A stretch of 15,725 nt of DNA from 39-52-133 sp041488395 (GTDB lineage: Bacteria; Pseudomonadota; Gammaproteobacteria; Burkholderiales; Gallionellaceae): positions 1-15,725 of the forward strand of contig JBGPPE010000058.1 of assembly GCA_041488395.1 (NCBI GenBank). Direction: 5' to 3'. The notes under the pieces are model-generated. The model did no database searches. It was not told where the DNA came from and saw only the letters and a program-made list of their open reading frames with translations. Below are positions 7,159 to 14,433 of this stretch, in pieces (the first letter of the stretch is position 1; every line of letters begins with the position of its first letter). Made by a program: the position numbers and the translations under genes.

Positions 7159-8199
7159 ATGCCTGATTCCCCGTTCTCTTCCATGCAATCCTTTCAGCAG
7201 GCTTTCCTGACCGGCCTGTCAGGTTTGTTGCACCAGGGCGGGCTGGGACCGTTCATTCTGGTGTGTGCCAATGCCAGTTATGACCGGCGTGTGGCAGCGG
7301 CTACGGCAGAGGGGCTGGCTGCGCTTTATCATGCTTTGAGCCAGGAATATGTGGCGGCACTGGCTGGCGGCCGGCCGATTCAGGCGGTAGAGGAGGATCT
7401 GCTGGTATTTCTCAAGCTGCATGCGGTGGGGTTTGAGCGCCTGCAAGCTACCGAAATACGCCAAGCCGGGCCGTGGGAGGTGCAGTTCAACCAGCTGCGC
7501 TCATTCCGCCCCAAACGTATTGCTGCGCAGGTTCCGGCGAGTCTGCATGTGTCTTTTGATGAGGGTGGTTTTCACTTCAACAAGCCTTTCATGCAGAAGG
7601 AGGCCTTCTGGGCCGGCAAATTATGCGGGCGCGCTGCCACGCTGTATTACAACAAATATCCCTTCACCGATTTTCACGGCCTCCTGGTGCCGGAACGCGA
7701 AAGCTGTTTGCCGCAGTTTCTCGGTGAAGAGCATCATCACTATCTGTGGCAGGCCACGCAGGAGCTGGAGAGCACGCTGCCAGGCGCGGGTTTTGGCTAC
7801 AACTCGCTGGGTGCTTTCGCCTCGGTAAACCATCTGCATTTCCAGATGTTCGTCAAACCGGCCGGTTTCCCGGTAATGCAGAAGCATTGGCAGCATAACG
7901 GCGGCAGCGTGCCTTACCCGGCTCACTGTGCCGCATTTGATTCCCCCGCAACGGCCTGGGCTTGCCTGAACGAGTTGCATGGCCGTGATACCCCCTACAA
8001 CCTGCTCTACAGCAGTGGCCGCCTGTATATCTTCGCGCGCAAGAAACAGGGCAGCTATCCGCAGCCGGAGTGGACCAGCGGTTTTTCCTGGCATGAGCTG
8101 GCGGGCGGCATGATTACCTTTAACCGCGCGGCCTATGCGCAGCTTGCCCGGCAAGACATCGAACGCGAGCTGGCTCAGCTGGTACTCGGTGCGGAATGA
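7159..8199 (+). CDS. HIT-superfamily nucleotidyl phosphorylase, VTC2/GDPGP or Ap4A-phosphorylase like
   Basis: This 346-residue cytoplasmic protein carries the histidine-triad-type motif HLHFQ (H225-x-H227-x-Q229) inside SLGAFASVNHLHFQ. That segment closely recalls plant and animal GDP-hexose phosphorylases (VTC2, GDPGP1) and Ap4A phosphorylases. In those enzymes the middle His attacks the nucleotide alpha-phosphate and phosphate releases an NDP. Supporting features are FHFNKP (138-143), YNKYPFTDFHGLLVPER (164-180), which fits the strand before the active site, and a late NLLY ... IFARK segment (281-295). The substrate cannot be read: GDP-sugar, Ap4A or another nucleotide are all possible. 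The ATG at 7159 is preferred because it fits the promoter; a second ATG at 7183 is possible. It is first in a run with the RpfE-like gene (27-base gap) and the channel gene. Confidence 0.75.
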   Translation: MPDSPFSSMQSFQQAFLTGLSGLLHQGGLGPFILVCANASYDRRVAAATAEGLAALYHALSQEYVAALAGGRPIQAVEEDLLVFLKLHAVGFERLQATEIRQAGPWEVQFNQLRSFRPKRIAAQVPASLHVSFDEGGFHFNKPFMQKEAFWAGKLCGRAATLYYNKYPFTDFHGLLVPERESCLPQFLGEEHHHYLWQATQELESTLPGAGFGYNSLGAFASVNHLHFQMFVKPAGFPVMQKHWQHNGGSVPYPAHCAAFDSPATAWACLNELHGRDTPYNLLYSSGRLYIFARKKQGSYPQPEWTSGFSWHELAGGMITFNRAAYAQLARQDIERELAQLVLGAE

Positions 8200-8216
8200 C
8201 GCACAGGCGCCGGGGC

Positions 8217-8221
8217 GGAGG
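8217..8221 (+). promoter_or_regulatory. Strong Shine-Dalgarno site of the RpfE-like gene
   Basis: GGAGG lies five bases before the ATG at 8227. Another ATG at 8222 meets a stop after two codons (ATG AGA TGA), so 8227 is the real start. This is one of the few strong ribosome-binding sites in the window. Confidence 0.7.
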
Positions 8222-8226
8222 ATGAG

Positions 8227-9231
8227 ATGAAAAATGTGCAACTGGTCATTCCCGAATTGTTTTTGCCGCCGCAGGTGGCACGCGATGCGTGCGCAGACCT
8301 GCAGCTGCCTGCGCTGGAAAAATTTCTGGCACGGGCGCAGCGCATGCCGCTGCAGGCCGAAACGCTGGAAGCGTGGTTGTGCGCAGCCTTTGGCGTGGAA
8401 AACCTGGCGGTTGCCGCACTGACCCTGCAGGCCGATGGCGTGACGGCGGGAGAGGACTACTGGTTGCGTGCCGACCCGGTGCACATCCGCCTGCAGCGCG
8501 AGCAGATGATTTTGCAGGCAGATGTGGCGCCGAATGCAGAGGAAGCCGCACAGCTGTGCGCCAGCCTGAATGCGCATTTCGCCAGCGACGGCCTGCGCTT
8601 TCTGGCGCCTCATCCGCGCCGCTGGTATGTGCAGATGGCCAATGCGCCTGAAGTGCAGACACGTCCCCTGGCGCAGGTGATTGGACGCAATGTGCAGGCA
8701 CATTTGCCGGCAGGCAAGGATGCCTTGCACTGGCATGCCGTTTTCAACGAAATCCAGATGCTGCTTTTCGCGCATGCGGTCAACCAGGCGCGCGAGGAGC
8801 GTGGCGAGCTGGCGATCAACAGCGTGTGGCTGTGGGGCGGCGGTGTCGCCCCGGCTGCTTTGTTGCGGCCCTATGCCGAGGTAAGCGGCGACAGCGAATT
8901 GGCCATGGCATTTGCGCAAGCAGCCGGCTTGCCCGCTGTGCTGTTAACTGATGGTGCGCAGATGAGCGTTGAGGCTGTGAACGGTGAAGTACTGCTGGTG
9001 TGGGAGGGCCTGCAGGCGGCCTTGCAGCGCGGCGATCTGGGGGCGTGGCGCGCTTCCTTGCTGCGTTTTGAACAGTCCTGCATGGCGCCGCTGCTGGCGG
9101 AGCTGGCGGCAGGCAAGATCGGGCAGATTACCCTGGACGTGCCGGGCGAAGGGGCGGCACGGCGCTACCGGCTGAGCCGTGCGGCACTGTGGAAACTGTG
9201 GCGTTTACCGCGGCCACTGGCGTACTATTGA
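8227..9231 (+). CDS. RpfE-like conserved protein (COG4255 family), function unknown
   Basis: This 334-residue protein has the marks of the conserved beta/gammaproteobacterial family that includes Xanthomonas RpfE and is often labelled as phosphoglycerate-mutase-related. The marks are YWLRADPVH (78-86), RWYVQM (132-137), the NEIQMLL motif (174-180) and NSVWLWGGG (198-206) at the core. These residues are the family's most conserved stretch, but no reaction has been shown, and I do not see the full metal-binding set expected of a phosphoglycerate mutase. No signal peptide or membrane helix is visible. It follows the HIT phosphorylase by 27 bases and precedes the channel gene by 79, so it probably shares their transcript. 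In other genomes this family often neighbours recJ; here it does not. Confidence 0.8.
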   Translation: MKNVQLVIPELFLPPQVARDACADLQLPALEKFLARAQRMPLQAETLEAWLCAAFGVENLAVAALTLQADGVTAGEDYWLRADPVHIRLQREQMILQADVAPNAEEAAQLCASLNAHFASDGLRFLAPHPRRWYVQMANAPEVQTRPLAQVIGRNVQAHLPAGKDALHWHAVFNEIQMLLFAHAVNQAREERGELAINSVWLWGGGVAPAALLRPYAEVSGDSELAMAFAQAAGLPAVLLTDGAQMSVEAVNGEVLLVWEGLQAALQRGDLGAWRASLLRFEQSCMAPLLAELAAGKIGQITLDVPGEGAARRYRLSRAALWKLWRLPRPLAYY

Positions 9232-9310
9232 GGCGCGTGCTTGAAATTGCCTCACGATAAGCGCGTTGGGCGTGCGATCATTTTTTGAATAACTGGGACT
9301 TCAGGTCAGT

Positions 9311-10849
9311 ATGAACTTCTGGAACACCACCTTGAATTATTTCTGGCGCGACGGCTCGCTCCTGGTGCTGGTTATGGTGCTGTGCATCTGGGTGCTGCTG
9401 TATCACTTCCGCCCGGACGACCGCAAGAGCCTGTTCAATACCATGGGTTTCTTTTTCGCCTGCAGCTTCGGGCAGCTGGTCAGCAGTGTGATGTTCGCGC
9501 TGGAGTACACCCGTGCAGCATCGGCCCTGCATGAGGTGTTCTATATCGGTGCGGGCATCGCGGTAATTCGCCTGTGGGGTCTGCTCATCTTCCGTATTGT
9601 ATTGCCCCTGTTCAAGATGTCACCGCCGCGCATTACCGAGGACATCATTGTCATCATTGCCTATATTGCCTGGGGCATGGTGCGACTGCGTTACGCCGGG
9701 CTGGATTTGAGCAGCCTGCTGGCCACGTCGGCGATGATCACCGCCGTGGTGGCATTCGCGATGCAGGATACCCTGGGTAATATCCTGGGCGGGCTGGCCC
9801 TGCAGCTGGATAACTCAATCGAGATCGGCGACTGGATCAAGGTGGATGATATTGCCGGGCGGGTGGTGGACATACGCTGGCGTTCCACCCTGGTGGAAAC
9901 GCGCAACTGGGAGACGGTGGTTTTCCCCAACAGCCAGTTGATGAAAAACAAGTTTCTTGTGCTGGGCCGGCGCAAGGACCAGCCGGTGCAGTGGCGACGC
10001 TGGGTGTGGTTCAACGTGAGCATGGATGTTGCATCCACGCGGGTGATCCGCATCGTCGAGGAAGCGATCCAGAATACCGAAATCAGCAATGTGGCCAGGA
10101 ACCCTTTGCCCAATTGCGTGCTGATGGATGTGGATGACAAGGGCTATGCACGCTATGCCATGCGTTACTGGCTGACTGACCTGACCCCGGACGACCCCAC
10201 CGATGCAGCCATCCGCTGGCACATCATGACTGCGCTGCAGCGCCATGATATCCGGCTGGCAGTGGATCAGCGCCAGGTCCATCTGATCAAGGAAAACGAG
10301 AAACACGAAGAGATCGTGCAGCAGCGCGAAGTGGCGCTACGCATAAAGACGCTGAAACGGGTGGAGCTGTTTTCACAGCTGACCGACGACGAGCTGAGAT
10401 TGCTGGCCGAACGTCTGCGCTATGCGCCCTTTGCCAGGGGAAATATTATTGCGAAACAGGGTGCGGTTGCGCACTGGCTGTATATCGTGATCACCGGGCG
10501 TGCCGAGGTTTATTTTGAAACGCCGACTGGTGAAAAGCGTACGGTGAGTGAGCTCGACAAGGGTAACTTCTTTGGCGAGATGGGGATGATGACCGGTGCG
10601 CCGCGTTCCGCCTCGGTCATCGCCAAGACCGATGTTGAGTGCTATCGCCTGGACAAGGAAATATTTGAGGAAATTCTGCGTGCCCGCCCGAGCATTGCCG
10701 AGGAGATGTCGCACATTCTGGCGATACGTCGTGCCGAGCTGGACAGCGTGATCCAGAATATGGATGCAGAATCTGCACAGAAGGCCATATCGCAGCGACG
10801 CAGCGAGATTTTGTCGACAATAAGGCGTTTTTTTGGCCTGACTTCCTGA
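9311..10849 (+). CDS. MscS-type channel with C-terminal cyclic-nucleotide-binding domain
   Basis: This 512-residue inner-membrane protein belongs to the MscS superfamily. Membrane helices lie at about 16-32, 44-64, 76-100 and 110-127, followed by a pore-lining helix around 134-160 (ATSAMITAVVAFA then MQDTLGNILGGLALQ). The MscS beta domain follows (GDWIKVDD from 173, VFPNSQL 204-210). From about 350 to 470 it carries a cyclic-nucleotide-binding domain with the phosphate-binding cassette FFGEMGMMTGAPRSASV (420-436). Glu423, Arg432 and Ser433 sit where family members contact the cyclic phosphate and ribose. Known relatives (bCNG channels) can be gated by cAMP and mostly lack mechanosensitivity; whether that holds here is inference. 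A short helical tail (470-512) ends the protein. The ATG at 9311 follows AGGTCAGT, a modest ribosome-binding site. The gene closes the three-gene plus-strand run. Confidence 0.92.
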   Translation: MNFWNTTLNYFWRDGSLLVLVMVLCIWVLLYHFRPDDRKSLFNTMGFFFACSFGQLVSSVMFALEYTRAASALHEVFYIGAGIAVIRLWGLLIFRIVLPLFKMSPPRITEDIIVIIAYIAWGMVRLRYAGLDLSSLLATSAMITAVVAFAMQDTLGNILGGLALQLDNSIEIGDWIKVDDIAGRVVDIRWRSTLVETRNWETVVFPNSQLMKNKFLVLGRRKDQPVQWRRWVWFNVSMDVASTRVIRIVEEAIQNTEISNVARNPLPNCVLMDVDDKGYARYAMRYWLTDLTPDDPTDAAIRWHIMTALQRHDIRLAVDQRQVHLIKENEKHEEIVQQREVALRIKTLKRVELFSQLTDDELRLLAERLRYAPFARGNIIAKQGAVAHWLYIVITGRAEVYFETPTGEKRTVSELDKGNFFGEMGMMTGAPRSASVIAKTDVECYRLDKEIFEEILRARPSIAEEMSHILAIRRAELDSVIQNMDAESAQKAISQRRSEILSTIRRFFGLTS

Positions 10850-10878
10850 TTTTTAGCCGGGTGTTTATTTTTAGCCGG
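10850..10878. repeat. Direct repeat TTTTTAGCCGG, two copies
   Basis: The 11-base unit TTTTTAGCCGG occurs at 10850-10860 and again at 10868-10878, an 18-base period. It begins right after the channel gene's stop and lies just upstream of the accA promoter candidate. It may be a pair of regulator sites or a chance short duplication. Confidence 0.5.
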
Positions 10879-10883
10879 ACGAC

Positions 10884-10912
10884 TTAATCAGTTCGGCGCA
10901 TTCCTGTATCAT
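10884..10912 (+). promoter_or_regulatory. Candidate promoter of accA-tilS
   Basis: TTAATC (10884-10889, 3 of 6 matches) and TATCAT (10907-10912, 4 of 6) are 17 bases apart. The predicted start near 10919 leaves a leader of about 37 bases to the accA ATG. The -35 is weak, so confidence is low, but the position between two unrelated transcription units makes a promoter here likely. Confidence 0.35.
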
Positions 10913-10955
10913 ACGCCCCGTTAAAAGAACCCTTGGTTACATAGAAACGTTATCC

Positions 10956-11921
10956 ATGAAAGTTACCTTCCTAGATTTTGAGCAGTCTGTTTCCGACCTG
11001 GAAAACAAGATTGAGGAACTGCGTTACGTGCAGGACGATTCCGCAGTCGACATCTCCGACGAGATCAGCCGTTTGCAGAAGAAAAGCCAGACACTGACCA
11101 AGGAGATCTACGCCAAGCTCACGCCATGGCAGATTTCCCAGGTGTCGCGCCATCCGCAACGCCCCTACACGCTGGACTACGTTCAGCACCTGTTTACCGA
11201 TTTCGAAGAGCTGCACGGCGACCGCAGCTATGCCGATGACGCCGCCATTGTCGGCGGGCTGGCCCGCTTCAATGGCCAGAGCGTAATGGTGATCGGCCAC
11301 CAGAAGGGGCGCGATACCAAGGAGCGCCAATACCGCAACTTCGGCATGCCGCGTCCGGAAGGCTACCGCAAGGCGATGCGTTTGATGCGCCTGGCCGAGA
11401 AATTCGGCATTCCGATCATGACCTTTGTCGATACTCCGGGTGCTTATCCCGGCGTGGGCGCAGAGGAGCGCGGCCAATCCGAGGCGATCGGCAAGAATCT
11501 GTATGTGATGGCCGAACTGCGTGTGCCGCTGATCTGCACCATCATCGGCGAAGGCGGTTCCGGCGGCGCACTGGCGATCGCCGTGGGCGATGCCATGCTG
11601 ATGCTGCAATACGCCACTTACTCGGTTATTTCTCCGGAAGGCTGTGCTTCCATCCTGTGGAAGAGCGCAGACAAGGCCTCCGATGCCGCAGAAACCCTGG
11701 GCATTACCGCCACGCGCCTGAAAGCGCTGGGCCTGGTCGACAAGATTATCAGCGAGCCACTGGGCGGTGCACACCGCGATTACCCGGCAATGATGGACAC
11801 CCTGAAAAAAGCATTGCAGGACTCCCTCAATCAGGTGCAGAGCCAGCCTCTGGATACCATGTTGCAAGCCCGTTTCAGCCGCCTGATGAATTATGGCAAG
11901 TACAAGGAAGTCGAGCTGTAA
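10956..11921 (+). CDS. accA: Acetyl-CoA carboxylase, carboxyltransferase subunit alpha
   Basis: AccA pairs with AccD as an alpha2-beta2 carboxyltransferase that moves the carboxyl group from carboxy-biotin (on AccB) to acetyl-CoA, giving malonyl-CoA for fatty acid synthesis in the cytoplasm. The 321 residues match the family length. A helical N-terminal region (1-60) precedes the crotonase-like fold. Hallmarks are GHQKGRDTKER (114-124), FGMPRPEGYRKA (129-140), VDTPGAYPGVGAEERGQ (158-174), GEGGSGGALAI (198-208, the glycine-rich oxyanion region) and SPEGCASILWK (226-236). All are intact. The start gives the standard N-terminus MKVTFLDFE. The ribosome-binding site is weak. The coding region overlaps the start of tilS by 29 bases, a common pairing in betaproteobacteria, so the two are probably one operon. 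Confidence 0.98.
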   Translation: MKVTFLDFEQSVSDLENKIEELRYVQDDSAVDISDEISRLQKKSQTLTKEIYAKLTPWQISQVSRHPQRPYTLDYVQHLFTDFEELHGDRSYADDAAIVGGLARFNGQSVMVIGHQKGRDTKERQYRNFGMPRPEGYRKAMRLMRLAEKFGIPIMTFVDTPGAYPGVGAEERGQSEAIGKNLYVMAELRVPLICTIIGEGGSGGALAIAVGDAMLMLQYATYSVISPEGCASILWKSADKASDAAETLGITATRLKALGLVDKIISEPLGGAHRDYPAMMDTLKKALQDSLNQVQSQPLDTMLQARFSRLMNYGKYKEVEL

Positions 11922-13239
11922 TCTGACTGGGCGCGTCACCGACGCGCTCTCTTCCCTCGTTCCAAGCGGTAACTCCCTTCTGGTTGGCCTCAGTGGCGGC
12001 GTCGATTCCGTCGTGCTGCTGCATCTGCTGGCACAAATTTCCCCGCGTTTTTCCTGGCGTCTCAGTGCCCTGCATGTACACCATGGCATCAGTCCGCAGG
12101 CCGATGCCTGGGCTGCATTCTGCGGCGAGCTATGCGCGCATTACTCCATTCCCCTGCAGGTCGAATGTGTCGACATCACCCCCTTGCGTGACATGGGGGT
12201 AGAGGCTGCCGCGCGGCAATTGCGCCATGCTGCGCTGGCACGGCAGCCGGTCGATTTCATTGCACTGGCGCACCATCGCGATGACCAGGTCGAGACACTG
12301 TTGCTGCAGCTGCTGCGCGGTGCCGGTGTGCGCGGTGCCAGCGCCATGCCCTTGCTGAAACCGCGCCATGACGGGGCAGCGCTGTTGCGCCCCTTGCTGG
12401 ATACAGAGCGCAGCGAGCTGGAAGCGTATGCGCGCGAGCACGGCTTGCGCTGGGTGGAAGACGAGAGCAATGAGGATGTCAGTTACCCGCGCAACTTCTT
12501 GCGTCACCGTGTGTTGCCTGTGCTGGCGCAGCGCTTCCCGGCTTACCGCGCGACGCTGGCGCGCAGTGCGCGCCACTTTGCCGAGGCGGCCGAGCTGCTG
12601 CATGAACTGGCGGAGCAGGATGCCAGCGTTGCCATGCAGGGCGAGCGTTTGAGCGTGGCGGTGTTGCGCCAGCTAAGTGCAGCACGGGGCAAAAACCTGC
12701 TGCGCTATTTTCTGGCGGCATGTGCTGCGCCCATTCCGGATAACACCCGCCTGGCGGAAATGCTGCGCCAGTTGTGTGAAGCACGGGCGGATGCCCAGAT
12801 ACGCATCACCTGGCAGGACTGGCAGCTGCGTTGCTATCGCGAGCATGCTTACGCCATGCCAGTGATGTTGCCGCCATGCGATTTTGCCATGGCCTGGCAG
12901 GGTGAGGCCGAAGTGCTTTTGCCCGCCTCACACGGCGTGTTGCGCTTTGCATCCGCTATGGGGCAGGGCATCAGCAGGGAGAAATTGCAGCAGGGCAGGG
13001 TGCAGATACGCTCACGCCACGGGGATGTGGCGATACAGCCCGATGCTGCGCGGCCGCGGTGCAGCTTGCGCAATTTGCTGCAGGAGCAGGGGATACCGCC
13101 GTGGCAGCGCGAATTAATGCCCTTGCTGTATTGCGGGGACGAGCTGGTATGTGTGCCGGGGGTGGCGCTGGCTGTCGCTTACCAGGCCCGGGCGGCGGAG
13201 CCGGGGATCTTGCTCAGCTGGCATCCAGGCAGGCAGTGA
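11893..13239 (+). CDS. tilS: tRNA(Ile)-lysidine synthase
   Basis: TilS attaches lysine to C34 of the CAU anticodon of a minor tRNA-Ile using ATP. This changes the tRNA's identity from Met to Ile so that it reads AUA codons, and the function is normally essential. The 448-residue protein shows the PP-loop ATP-binding motif SGGVDS (34-39), the HVHHG segment (about 56-60) and ALAHHRDDQVETLLLQLLRG (about 119-138), which is typical of the catalytic domain. A substrate-binding region follows from about 230. The C-terminal domain (about 375-448) contains RSRHGD and SLRNLLQEQGIPPWQR. The length agrees with E. coli TilS (432). The ATG at 11893 lies inside accA in another frame and gives 33 residues before the PP-loop, slightly long but plausible. 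No strong ribosome-binding site is visible, which suggests coupling to accA translation. Confidence 0.96.
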   Translation: MASTRKSSCNLTGRVTDALSSLVPSGNSLLVGLSGGVDSVVLLHLLAQISPRFSWRLSALHVHHGISPQADAWAAFCGELCAHYSIPLQVECVDITPLRDMGVEAAARQLRHAALARQPVDFIALAHHRDDQVETLLLQLLRGAGVRGASAMPLLKPRHDGAALLRPLLDTERSELEAYAREHGLRWVEDESNEDVSYPRNFLRHRVLPVLAQRFPAYRATLARSARHFAEAAELLHELAEQDASVAMQGERLSVAVLRQLSAARGKNLLRYFLAACAAPIPDNTRLAEMLRQLCEARADAQIRITWQDWQLRCYREHAYAMPVMLPPCDFAMAWQGEAEVLLPASHGVLRFASAMGQGISREKLQQGRVQIRSRHGDVAIQPDAARPRCSLRNLLQEQGIPPWQRELMPLLYCGDELVCVPGVALAVAYQARAAEPGILLSWHPGRQ

Positions 13240-13372
13240 GTGACTGGGCTTTTCGCATCCCGTTTCTATTGGTTTCGGCATGTGCTCGGGCGGGCAATCG
13301 GACTCGTGCTAAACAGCAGGCGCCGGCTGTGTGTGCCCCTCGTCTAAAGCATTTACCGTATCCCAGACTACA

Positions 13373-13394
13373 AAATACCTGAGATTGGGTATTT
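13373..13394. repeat. AT-rich hairpin downstream of tilS
   Basis: AAATACC (13373-13379) and GGTATTT (13388-13394) form a 7-bp stem with an 8-base loop, about 134 bases after the tilS stop. No T-run follows, so a terminator is not established. It could mark the end of the accA-tilS transcript or be an operator for the hydrolase gene. Confidence 0.3.
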
Positions 13395-13420
13395 ATTCGT
13401 TGCGTGCAATTTCATATAGT
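13392..13420 (+). promoter_or_regulatory. Weak promoter candidate for the alpha/beta hydrolase gene
   Basis: A good -10 hexamer TATAGT (13415-13420, 5 of 6) has TTTATT (13392-13397, 3 of 6) 17 bases upstream, overlapping the right arm of the hairpin at 13373-13394. The rest of the 242-base gap from 13240 to 13481 shows no tRNA, no convincing small gene and no mobile-element end. Confidence 0.25.
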
Positions 13421-13481
13421 CAGCTTGCAGGTTAAATGTGAGTTGTTAACTGTGAGCCATGAAGTATTCAGGCACGCAATC

Positions 13482-14378
13482 ATGAAAACGAAACACATCA
13501 TCTTTGTTCCAGGCAAGAATCCCACGCCTGAGGAAGGGCAGTACAGCCAATTGCTCTGGCGCTCCCTGGTCGAGGGGGTGCGCCGCGCCGATAGCCAGGT
13601 GGCCGACGTGCTGCAGGTCAGATACGAGCAATTCCATCTGATTGACTGGAACGGTCTTTATTACCAATCGCATAAGGACATCGCCAGTGATATGCCCTGG
13701 ATTGATGCACTGATTAACAAGCTTGGCCCTACCGAGCAGGATATTCGGGATGCCAACTCATGGAATATATGGCTGAGCCGTTTCCTGTTAACGATGGGGG
13801 ACGACATTCCATTCCTGATCCGCTTGCTGCCCACCGAGGTGCGCAGTACTGCCGATGAAATCAGCCGCTATTTCAACAATACCGACAATGTTGCCAGTGA
13901 AGTGCGCGACTTGCTGAAGCAGGCATTACGCCCCATGCTTGAGCAACAGGACGCCGTGCTGTTGATCGGGCATAGCCTCGGTTCTGCCATTGCCTACGAT
14001 ACATTATGGGAACTGTCGCATCAGGATGGTGTGAAAGGAAAAGTGGATTTCCTGACGCTAGGCAGCCCTTTGGGTATGCATTACATTCAACGTCGCTTGC
14101 TGGGCATGAATGGCCAAAAGGCAAGAAAGTACCCGGATCAGATTCGTTACTGGGTAAATCTTTCCGCCGAGGGCGACGTTGTGTCACTTAACAGAAAATT
14201 CAGGGAATGTTTTCGCCAGATGCTGGAGCTGGGTTTGGTAGAGTCCATTGAGGATCATTACCAGGGCATTTACAACATTTTTCGCAGTGATGAAGGCCTT
14301 GATTGTCATCGTGCGTATGGCTATATGGTCAGTCCCGCCGTGGGCAATGTCATTGCTGACTGGTGGAAATATCGTTGA
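13482..14378 (+). CDS. Alpha/beta hydrolase, substrate unknown
   Basis: This 298-residue protein has the nucleophile elbow GHSLGS (163-168, Ser165) after a hydrophobic strand (VLLIG), as in lipases and esterases of the alpha/beta hydrolase fold. The fold's first strand is HIIFVPGKN (5-13). LTLGSPLGMHY (191-201) matches the strand after the elbow in lipase-like members. Asp232 (in AEGD) and His276 (in CHRAYG) stand in the right order to complete a Ser-Asp-His triad; that assignment is inferred. No signal peptide is visible, so it is likely cytoplasmic. I chose the ATG at 13482 because the fold begins right there; a GTG at 13404 would add 26 residues with no family-like character. It stands alone after a 242-base gap, faces the response regulator gene, and its base composition looks somewhat more AT-rich than accA-tilS, a mild hint of accessory status. 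Confidence 0.75.
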   Translation: MKTKHIIFVPGKNPTPEEGQYSQLLWRSLVEGVRRADSQVADVLQVRYEQFHLIDWNGLYYQSHKDIASDMPWIDALINKLGPTEQDIRDANSWNIWLSRFLLTMGDDIPFLIRLLPTEVRSTADEISRYFNNTDNVASEVRDLLKQALRPMLEQQDAVLLIGHSLGSAIAYDTLWELSHQDGVKGKVDFLTLGSPLGMHYIQRRLLGMNGQKARKYPDQIRYWVNLSAEGDVVSLNRKFRECFRQMLELGLVESIEDHYQGIYNIFRSDEGLDCHRAYGYMVSPAVGNVIADWWKYR

Positions 14379-14380
14379 TG

Positions 14381-14411
14381 CGGTGCGGGCAAACTGTCGT
14401 GAATTGCACCG
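14381..14411. terminator. Weak inverted repeat between convergent genes
   Basis: CGGTGC (14381-14386) and GCACCG (14406-14411) could pair across 19 bases in the 55-base gap between the hydrolase and response-regulator stops. The loop is long and no T-run follows on either strand, so this is only a possible bidirectional end signal. Confidence 0.2.
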
Positions 14412-14433
14412 GCTTGCACACGATTTCAGGCAA

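Noticed and set aside
7621..8919. Long minus-strand open frame (432 codons) across the HIT and RpfE-like genes
   Set aside because: It lies antisense to two well-supported genes and has a His/Gln/Arg-rich composition without any family motif, as expected of an antisense shadow in GC-rich DNA.
10971..12089. Minus-strand open frame (372 codons) across accA and tilS
   Set aside because: Antisense to two housekeeping genes with complete motifs; no domain is recognisable in it.
13404..13481. GTG at 13404 as start of the alpha/beta hydrolase
   Set aside because: The extra 26 residues lack family character, and the start would overlap the region just after a candidate -10 element.
13240..13481. 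A tRNA gene or lysC start after tilS, as in some betaproteobacteria
   Set aside because: No cloverleaf, T-loop consensus or aspartokinase-like frame can be found in the gap.
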